Positions 58,716-64,000 of a DNA stretch of 64,000 nucleotides are shown in pieces. Within the stretch, counting starts at the first letter, position 1, and each line of letters begins with the position of its first letter. Below the pieces are notes generated by a model. It was not told the DNA's origin and did no database searches. It was given only the letters and a program-made list of their open reading frames with translations. This DNA comes from Pseudomonas fluorescens (GTDB lineage: Bacteria; Pseudomonadota; Gammaproteobacteria; Pseudomonadales; Pseudomonadaceae). The position numbers were made by a program, and so were the translations under genes. Location: the NCBI RefSeq assembly GCF_001648775.1, contig NZ_LVEJ01000003.1, forward strand, positions 310,001 to 374,000. The letters run 5' to 3'.

Positions 58716-58740
58716 AAAAACCCGCTTTCGCGGGTTTTTG
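58716..58740 (-). terminator. Intrinsic terminator after tRNA-Leu 1
   Basis: AAAAACCCGC-tttc-GCGGGTTTTT, 34 bases beyond the tRNA 3' end on the minus strand, with a T run in that direction. Confidence 0.9.
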
Positions 58741-58772
58741 TGAAATCCAGGGTCGTAACCCTGGATTTGAAT

Positions 58773-58859
58773 TGGTGCCCAGAAGAAGACTCGAACTTCC
58801 ACGACCGTAAGGTCACCAGCACCTGAAGCTGGCGTGTCTACCAATTTCACCATCTGGGC
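58773..58859 (-). tRNA. tRNA-Leu (anticodon CAG), copy 1
   Basis: On the minus strand an 87-base class II tRNA begins GCCCAGATGGTGAAATTGGT. The anticodon stem-loop is CCAGC-TTCAGGT-GCTGG (anticodon CAG), with a long variable arm, T arm GTTCGAGTC and an encoded CCA end. The acceptor stem GCCCAGA pairs with TCTGGGC. Confidence 0.97.
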
Positions 58860-58976
58860 AATCATCGCGAGCGTTGCCGCTGTTGATGTGGCGCACTATA
58901 CGGAGCGCCTTTTGATCTGTAAACCCCTGATTTAATTTTAATAAATCAGTTTTAAGAAAACCCGGGCTTAGAATGC

Positions 58977-59001
58977 AAAAAACCCGCTTTCGCGGGTTTT
59001 G
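58977..59001 (-). terminator. Intrinsic terminator after tRNA-Leu 2
   Basis: AAAACCCGC-tttc-GCGGGTTTT, nearly the same hairpin as that after copy 1, 38 bases beyond the second tRNA on the minus strand. The unit 'tRNA plus terminator' appears to be duplicated. Confidence 0.88.
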
Positions 59002-59038
59002 TGTGAGCCTGAAACTGATCTAGTCTCAAACTCGAAAT

Positions 59039-59125
59039 TGGTGCCCAGAAGAAGACTCGAACTTCCACGACCTTGCGGTCACCAGCACCTGAAGCTGGCG
59101 TGTCTACCAATTTCACCATCTGGGC
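59039..59125 (-). tRNA. tRNA-Leu (anticodon CAG), copy 2
   Basis: This 87-base gene is nearly identical to copy 1; the visible difference is in the variable arm (GACCGCAAGGTC here, GACCTTACGGTC there, both able to pair). The anticodon is CAG and CCA is encoded. Confidence 0.97.
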
Positions 59126-59350
59126 AGTATCGGCAACGCTGTGCGTCGTCGATGGCGCGCACTATACGGAGCGTCTTTTTAACTGTAAACCCCTGTCAGC
59201 AAAAAATATGATTTTTTTTACCAGCGGTGTTCAAAAGGGCTTCCAGGGGCCGATACAGAGCCTCAGATGGGCCTTATATAGTCGGAAATTTCCCGTTTCA
59301 TGGCGCCTATGCCAAACTAACCCGCATATAGACAAGGTGAAAACTCTCTA

Positions 59351-61981
59351 ATGGCCGATTGGCAGTCCCTCGATCCCGAGGCCGCTCGTGAAGCGGAAAA
59401 ATATGAAAACCCTATTCCTAGCCGCGAACTGATCCTGGCGCACCTCGCCGATCGGGGCTCGCCGGCTGCCCGCGAGCAACTGGTCGAAGAGTTTGGTCTG
59501 ACCACAGAAGACCAGATCGAAGCCCTGCGCCGCCGTCTGCGCGCCATGGAGCGCGACGCACAACTGATCTATACCCGCCGCGGCACTTACGCGCCGGTAG
59601 ACAAGCTTGATCTGATCCTCGGTCGCATCAGCGGTCACCGTGACGGTTTCGGCTTCCTGGTACCGGACGACGGCAGCGATGACCTGTTCATGAGCCCGGC
59701 GCAGATGCGTCTGGTGTTCGATGGCGACCGTGCGCTGGCACGTGTTTCCGGTCTCGATCGTCGTGGTCGCCGCGAAGGCGTGATCGTCGAAGTCGTGTCG
59801 CGTGCTCACGAAACCATCGTCGGTCGCTACTTCGAAGAAGGCGGTATCGGTTTTGTCGTTGCCGACAACCCGAAGATTCAGCAGGAAGTGCTGGTCACCC
59901 CGGGTCGTAATGCCAATGCGCAGATCGGGCAGTTCGTCGAGGTGAAAATCACCCACTGGCCGACGCCGCGTTTCCAGCCGCAAGGCGATGTGGTCGAAGT
60001 GGTCGGCAACTACATGGCGCCGGGCATGGAAATCGATGTGGCCCTGCGTACCTACGACATTCCCCACGTCTGGCCTGAAGCCGTGCTGAAAGAAGCCGCC
60101 AAGCTCAAGCCGGAAGTCGAAGAAAAAGACAAAGAGAAGCGCGTCGACCTGCGCCATCTGCCGTTCGTCACCATTGACGGCGAAGATGCTCGCGACTTTG
60201 ACGATGCGGTTTATTGCGAAGCCAAACCGGGCAAGCTGCGCCTGTTCTCCGGCGGCTGGAAGTTGTACGTGGCGATTGCCGACGTTTCCAGCTACGTGAA
60301 AATCGGCTCGGCGCTGGATAACGAAGCGCAAGTACGCGGCAACTCGGTGTATTTCCCCGAGCGTGTAGTGCCGATGCTGCCTGAGCAACTGTCCAACGGC
60401 CTGTGCTCGCTGAACCCGCACGTCGATCGTCTGGCCATGGTTTGCGAGATGACCATCTCCAAGTCCGGCGAAATGACCGACTACTGCTTCTATGAAGCGG
60501 TAATCCATTCCCACGCTCGTCTGACGTACAACAAAGTCAGCGCGATGCTGGAAACGCCGAAAATCACCGAGGCGCGTCAGCTTCGTGGTGAGTACAACGA
60601 CGTTCTGCCGCACCTCAAACAGCTTTATGCGCTGTACAAGGTGCTGCTGGCTGCCCGTCACGTACGTGGCGCGATCGATTTCGAAACGCAGGAAACCCGA
60701 ATCATCTTCGGTACCGAGCGCAAGATTGCCGAAATTCGTCCGACCACCCGCAACGACGCGCACAAGCTGATCGAGGAATGCATGCTGGCGGCCAACGTGG
60801 CCACCGCCGAATTCCTCAAGAAGCACGAGATTCCTGCGTTGTACCGTGTCCACGACGGTCCGCCTCCGGAGCGTCTGGAAAAACTGCGTGCGTTCCTTGG
60901 CGAGCTCGGCCTGTCTCTGCACAAAGGCAAGGACGGTCCATCGCCGAAGGACTATCAGGCATTGCTGGCAAGCATCAAGGATCGTCCGGATTTCCACCTG
61001 ATCCAGACCGTGATGCTGCGTTCGCTGAGCCAGGCGGTGTACAGCGCTGACAATCAGGGCCACTTCGGCCTGAATTACGAAGCCTATACCCACTTCACTT
61101 CGCCGATCCGTCGTTACCCGGACCTGTTGACGCACCGCGCGATCCGCAGCGTGATCCATTCGAAACAGGACACCCCGCACGTTCGTCGTGCCGGTGCGAT
61201 GACCATTCCGAAGGCGCGTATCTATCCGTACGACGAAGCGGCGCTGGAGCAACTCGGCGAGCAGTGCTCGATGAGCGAGCGCCGTGCCGACGAAGCGACC
61301 CGCGACGTGGTGAACTGGCTCAAGTGCGAGTTCATGAAAGATCGCGTGGGCGAGTCTTTCCCGGGCGTGATCACCGCCGTGACCGGTTTTGGTCTGTTCG
61401 TCGAGCTGACCGATATCTACGTCGAAGGCCTGGTGCACGTCACCGCGCTGCCGGGCGATTACTACCACTTCGACCCTGTGCATCACCGCTTGGCGGGCGA
61501 GCGCACCGGTCGCAGCTTCCGCCTTGGCGATACCGTTGAAGTGCGCGTGATGCGCGTTGACCTCGACGAGCGCAAGATCGACTTCGAGATGGCTGAAAAA
61601 ACCATCAGTGCGCCGATCGGCCGGAAAAAGCGTGGTGCTGAAACGGCTGCGCCTGCTGCAAAAACCTCGGAAGAGAAGGCTCCAGCGAAAACCGCTGGTC
61701 GCCGCCCGGCCAAGGAAAAGGCTGCTGAAGCTTACCGTCCGAGCGACGCCGTGGCGAAAAACGCCGAGTTGCGCAAAAGCCGTGAAATGAAGAAAGCGTT
61801 GCTTTCCGACGCCAAAAACGGTGGTAAAGCGGCGTCCGGGGGAAAGACCGGACGGTCGGCGCCTGAAAAGGCCGCCGGCGGCAAGCCAGCCAAACCGAGC
61901 AAACACCGTAAAGGCCCGCCAAAAGCGGGTTCGGCTCCAGCCAAAAGTGGCGGGGCCCGTAAACCGAAGGCGAAGTCATGA
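59351..61981 (+). CDS. rnr: Ribonuclease R
   Basis: RNase R (876 residues) is a processive 3'-5' exonuclease that degrades structured RNA. It has an N-terminal helix-turn-helix-like segment, cold-shock domains (about 80-230), an RNB catalytic domain with acidic residues in DGEDARDFDDAVYC (about residue 280), and an S1 domain (about 670-750, FPGVITAVTGFGLFVELTDI). The Lys/Ala-rich tail (about 770-876) is typical of RNase R and separates it from RNase II. Its last four bases overlap rlmB (ATGA). Confidence 0.97.
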   Translation: MADWQSLDPEAAREAEKYENPIPSRELILAHLADRGSPAAREQLVEEFGLTTEDQIEALRRRLRAMERDAQLIYTRRGTYAPVDKLDLILGRISGHRDGFGFLVPDDGSDDLFMSPAQMRLVFDGDRALARVSGLDRRGRREGVIVEVVSRAHETIVGRYFEEGGIGFVVADNPKIQQEVLVTPGRNANAQIGQFVEVKITHWPTPRFQPQGDVVEVVGNYMAPGMEIDVALRTYDIPHVWPEAVLKEAAKLKPEVEEKDKEKRVDLRHLPFVTIDGEDARDFDDAVYCEAKPGKLRLFSGGWKLYVAIADVSSYVKIGSALDNEAQVRGNSVYFPERVVPMLPEQLSNGLCSLNPHVDRLAMVCEMTISKSGEMTDYCFYEAVIHSHARLTYNKVSAMLETPKITEARQLRGEYNDVLPHLKQLYALYKVLLAARHVRGAIDFETQETRIIFGTERKIAEIRPTTRNDAHKLIEECMLAANVATAEFLKKHEIPALYRVHDGPPPERLEKLRAFLGELGLSLHKGKDGPSPKDYQALLASIKDRPDFHLIQTVMLRSLSQAVYSADNQGHFGLNYEAYTHFTSPIRRYPDLLTHRAIRSVIHSKQDTPHVRRAGAMTIPKARIYPYDEAALEQLGEQCSMSERRADEATRDVVNWLKCEFMKDRVGESFPGVITAVTGFGLFVELTDIYVEGLVHVTALPGDYYHFDPVHHRLAGERTGRSFRLGDTVEVRVMRVDLDERKIDFEMAEKTISAPIGRKKRGAETAAPAAKTSEEKAPAKTAGRRPAKEKAAEAYRPSDAVAKNAELRKSREMKKALLSDAKNGGKAASGGKTGRSAPEKAAGGKPAKPSKHRKGPPKAGSAPAKSGGARKPKAKS

Positions 61982-62745
61982 GTCAGTTGGAAAAAATCTA
62001 CGGCGTTCACGCGGTAGAAGCGTTGCTGCGTCACCACCCGAAACGCGTCAAGCAGATCTGGTTGGCCGAAAGCCGCAACGATCCGCGGGTGCAGACCCTG
62101 ATCGAGCTGGCCAACGAGAATCGTGTCCAGGTCGGCCAGGCCGAGCGCCGCGAAATGGACGCCTGGGTTGAAGGCGTGCACCAAGGCGTGGTCGCGGACG
62201 TCAGTCCGAGCCAGGTCTGGGGCGAGGCAATGCTCGACGAATTGCTCGATCGCACCGAAGGCGCGCCACTGTTGCTGGTGCTCGACGGCGTAACCGACCC
62301 GCACAACCTCGGCGCCTGCCTGCGTTCGGCCGATGCGGCCGGTGCACTGGCGGTGATCGTGCCGAAAGACAAATCGGCAACCCTGACGCCAGTGGTGCGT
62401 AAAGTCGCTTGCGGCGCAGCCGAAGTGATTCCATTGGTAGCAGTGACCAACCTCGCTCGCACCCTGGAAAAACTTCAGCAGCGCGGTCTGTGGATTGTCG
62501 GCACGGCAGGTGAGGCTGAGGTCAGCATTTATGACCAGGATCTGACGGGTCCGACCATTCTGATCATGGGTGCCGAAGGCAAAGGCATGCGTCGCCTGAC
62601 CCGCGAACACTGCGACTATCTGGTGAAACTGCCGATGGCCGGCAGCGTCAGCAGCCTCAATGTCTCGGTAGCAACTGGCGTTTGCCTGTTCGAAGCGCAG
62701 CGTCAGCGCGGTGCAAAAGCCAAGGCTGGCGCGAAGAAATCCTGA
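61978..62745 (+). CDS. rlmB: 23S rRNA (guanosine(2251)-2'-O)-methyltransferase RlmB
   Basis: RlmB (255 residues) is a SPOUT (trefoil-knot) methyltransferase that methylates G2251 in the ribosomal P loop. The N-terminal L30e-like substrate domain starts EKIYGVHAVEALLRHHPKRV. The knot motifs are VLDGVTDPHNLGACLRSADA, ILIMGAEGKGMRRLTREHCD and LPMAGSVSSLNVSVATGVCL. The start overlaps the rnr stop, so the two are co-translated, as in E. coli. Confidence 0.97.
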   Translation: MSQLEKIYGVHAVEALLRHHPKRVKQIWLAESRNDPRVQTLIELANENRVQVGQAERREMDAWVEGVHQGVVADVSPSQVWGEAMLDELLDRTEGAPLLLVLDGVTDPHNLGACLRSADAAGALAVIVPKDKSATLTPVVRKVACGAAEVIPLVAVTNLARTLEKLQQRGLWIVGTAGEAEVSIYDQDLTGPTILIMGAEGKGMRRLTREHCDYLVKLPMAGSVSSLNVSVATGVCLFEAQRQRGAKAKAGAKKS

Positions 62746-62763
62746 GTCGTACACGATTCAAAT

Positions 62764-62852
62764 GTTGGAGCGAGCCTGCTCGCGAAAGGGGTGTGTCAGA
62801 CGACAATAATGTTGCCTGATATAGCGCATTCGCGAGCAGGCTCGCTCCCGCA
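62764..62852. repeat. REPIN (paired inverted REP sequences)
   Basis: TGGAGCGAGCCTGCTCGCGA (62766-62785) and TCGCGAGCAGGCTCGCTCCC (62830-62849) face each other across about 44 bases. Orientation is reversed relative to the other three copies (the palindrome tail faces inward). It lies between rlmB and the rpsF promoter. Confidence 0.85.
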
Positions 62853-62905
62853 GTGTTTTGTGGTGTGGCATAAATGGGTGGTTGTTCAAATAATCACCAA
62901 TTGCC

Positions 62906-62934
62906 TTGCACCTCTTCTGTCCCTTCTCTACAAT
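62906..62934 (+). promoter_or_regulatory. Sigma-70 promoter of rpsF-rpsR
   Basis: TTGCAC (62906-62911) and TACAAT (62929-62934) with a 17-base spacer give a strong housekeeping promoter, about 120 bases before rpsF. Confidence 0.75.
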
Positions 62935-62941
62935 TGCGCCC

Positions 62942-62983
62942 CTTGCTGTGACGGCAGGCACGCATGTGCCCCGCGCCAGCAAG
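62942..62983 (+). promoter_or_regulatory. Structured rpsF leader, possible S6:S18 binding site
   Basis: CTTGCTG (62942-62948) pairs with CAGCAAG (62977-62983). Inside, GGCAC-gcat-GTGCC (62957-62970) forms a second stem, with an internal loop that includes CCG. It starts just downstream of the promoter. In other bacteria an S6:S18 complex represses rpsF by binding a CCG-containing hairpin in this leader; assignment here is inferred. Confidence 0.5.
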
Positions 62984-63052
62984 TCCATAAGTGTCATTCA
63001 CTCCTTGTCTGACCGTTTTTGAGCGGCAGGCTACAACCCGTAAGGAGCATTC

Positions 63053-63472
63053 ATGCGTCATTACGAAATCATCTTTTTGGTCCACCCGGATCAAAGCGAG
63101 CAAGTCGGCGGCATGGTTGAGCGTTACACCAAGCTGATCGAAGAAGACGGCGGCAAAATCCACCGTCTGGAAGATTGGGGCCGTCGTCAACTGGCCTACG
63201 CAATCAACAATGTTCACAAGGCTCACTACGTGATGCTGAACGTTGAGTGCACTGGCAAGGCCCTGGCCGAGCTGGAAGACAACTTCCGCTACAACGATGC
63301 AGTGATCCGTAACCTGGTCATCCGTCGCGACGAAGCCGTTACCGGCCAGTCCGAGATGCTCAAGGCTGAAGAAAACCGCAGTGAGCGCCGTGAGCGTCGC
63401 GATCGTCCTGAGCACGAAGGCGCTGAAAGCGCTGAAGGCGAAGAGAACGACAGCGATAACGCTGACGAGTAA
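63053..63472 (+). CDS. rpsF: 30S ribosomal protein S6
   Basis: S6 (139 residues) binds the central domain of 16S rRNA together with S18. It begins [20 protein letters not shown], and the [20 protein letters not shown] block is standard. The C-terminus is a long charged tail ([20 protein letters not shown]) with several acidic residues, the type that can receive glutamates from RimK. AAGGAGC precedes the ATG. rpsR follows 29 bases later. Confidence 0.98.
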   Translation: MRHYEIIFLVHPDQSEQVGGMVERYTKLIEEDGGKIHRLEDWGRRQLAYAINNVHKAHYVMLNVECTGKALAELEDNFRYNDAVIRNLVIRRDEAVTGQSEMLKAEENRSERRERRDRPEHEGAESAEGEENDSDNADE

Positions 63473-63501
63473 TCCACGGACCTTATTAAGGAGCCTATCA
63501 A

Positions 63502-63732
63502 ATGGCACGTTTCTTCCGTCGTCGTAAATTCTGCCGTTTCACCGCTGAAGACGTGAAAGAGATCGATTACAAAGATCTCAACACTCTGAAAGCTTACGTA
63601 TCCGAGACCGGCAAAATCGTTCCAAGCCGCATCACCGGTACCAAAGCTCGTTATCAGCGTCAGCTGGCCACCGCTATCAAGCGCGCCCGCTTCCTGGCCC
63701 TGCTGGCCTACACCGACAGCCACGGCCGCTGA
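63502..63732 (+). CDS. rpsR: 30S ribosomal protein S18
   Basis: S18 (76 residues) is the S6 partner in the small subunit. The whole protein matches the family: [20 protein letters not shown], then [20 protein letters not shown] and [20 protein letters not shown] lies before the ATG. It is in an operon with rpsF; a DUF2232-type membrane protein gene follows. Confidence 0.98.
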
Positions 63733-63768
63733 GACCGGGCAGTCGACAAGTAGCAAAGGATTGAATGC

Positions 63769-64000
63769 ATGCGTGCCTTAGCTGAGTTCATCATGCGAGG
63801 CCGTATGCAGGCCACTCTCGTGGTGGCCGGATGTGCAACATTGCCGTTGTTGTATTGGTTGGGCGCTGCCGCGGGGAGCCTTGTGCTGCTGCGGCGCGGA
63901 CTGACGGACGCCCTGGGTGTTCTGTCTCTGGGGCTGCTGCCGGCTTTGATCTGGTGGCTGTATGCCGATGACCCACGGGCACTTCTGGTGCTGCTGGGGT
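63769..64000 (+). CDS. DUF2232-type inner-membrane protein (3' end outside window)
   Basis: The frame starts MRALAEFIMRGRMQATLVVA at 63769 with AAAGGA nine bases upstream, and stays open to the window end (77 codons). The visible part has three hydrophobic stretches (AGCATLPLLYWLGAAAGSLV, ALGVLSLGLLPALIWWLYA and DDPRALLVLLG). A YybS/DUF2232-like membrane protein is normally encoded between rpsR and rplI in Pseudomonas. The identification rests on that position and on hydrophobicity. Function unknown. Confidence 0.75.
   Translation, partial: MRALAEFIMRGRMQATLVVAGCATLPLLYWLGAAAGSLVLLRRGLTDALGVLSLGLLPALIWWLYADDPRALLVLLG

Noticed and set aside
59348..61906. Very long open frame on the minus strand opposite rnr
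   Set aside because: It mirrors the well-identified rnr gene in GC-rich DNA, has no ribosome binding site or family resemblance, and its composition is that of a shadow frame.

Overview
The window is a stretch of chromosome from a Pseudomonas of the fluorescens group. Three things support this: the core gene order from thiC to rpsF/rpsR follows the one I know from P. aeruginosa; the 'GTGGGAGCGAGC(C/T)TGCTCGCGAA' type REP/REPIN repeats are characteristic of the P. fluorescens group; and the coding regions are GC-rich with Pseudomonas-like codon use. No plasmid, phage, IS element, integrase or CRISPR array is visible.

Layout. 1-3058: thiamine genes thiC (5'-truncated by the window edge) and a CytX-type transporter, separated by a REPIN, then a convergent DUF3298 lipoprotein. 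3998-13490: the nudF-yqiB-cpdA-yqiA-parE-(phytase-like esterase)-(retropepsin-like protease)-parC-(PqiC-type lipoprotein) series on the plus strand. It combines nucleotide and cAMP turnover with topoisomerase IV. 13875-21930: the ytjB/serB divergent pair and a minus-strand group with a FimW-like protein, psd, rhdA and an HDOD protein. 22002-24034: motAB behind a near-consensus sigma-28 promoter. 28525-29067 (orn) and 39745-50974 carry conserved RNA and protein quality-control genes: queG, nnr, tsaE, amidase, mutL, miaA, hfq, hflX, hflK, hflC. They are followed by hisZ, purA, a chemoreceptor, an iron ABC transporter pair, two tRNA-Leu(CAG) genes, rnr, rlmB and rpsF-rpsR.

Two accessory regions interrupt this core. 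(1) Between motB and rsgA, after a sterol-desaturase-family gene, lies a tight three-gene minus-strand operon (25319-27173): a ThsB-like TIR protein, a caspase-like protease with its His/Cys dyad, and a second TIR protein. This looks like a TIR-caspase antiphage system of the type IV Thoeris kind, with an extra TIR subunit. (2) Between orn and queG lies an AT-richer block (29772-39710). It has two modules, each made of a roughly 310-350-residue protein of unknown family followed by a large protein: first an LRR protein that stops where related effectors would carry a NEL ubiquitin-ligase domain, then a 1591-residue RHS protein with a membrane-active-looking and unrecognised C-terminal domain. 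The two small proteins are paralogues, which suggests a repeated 'small partner plus large effector' design. No immunity gene follows the RHS toxin.

Non-coding content includes four REPIN-like elements, two copies of a CCCTCACCCC-ended mosaic repeat (one with an internal duplication), several intrinsic terminators, a candidate Fur box before the iron-binding protein, and a sigma-70 promoter plus structured leader before rpsF.
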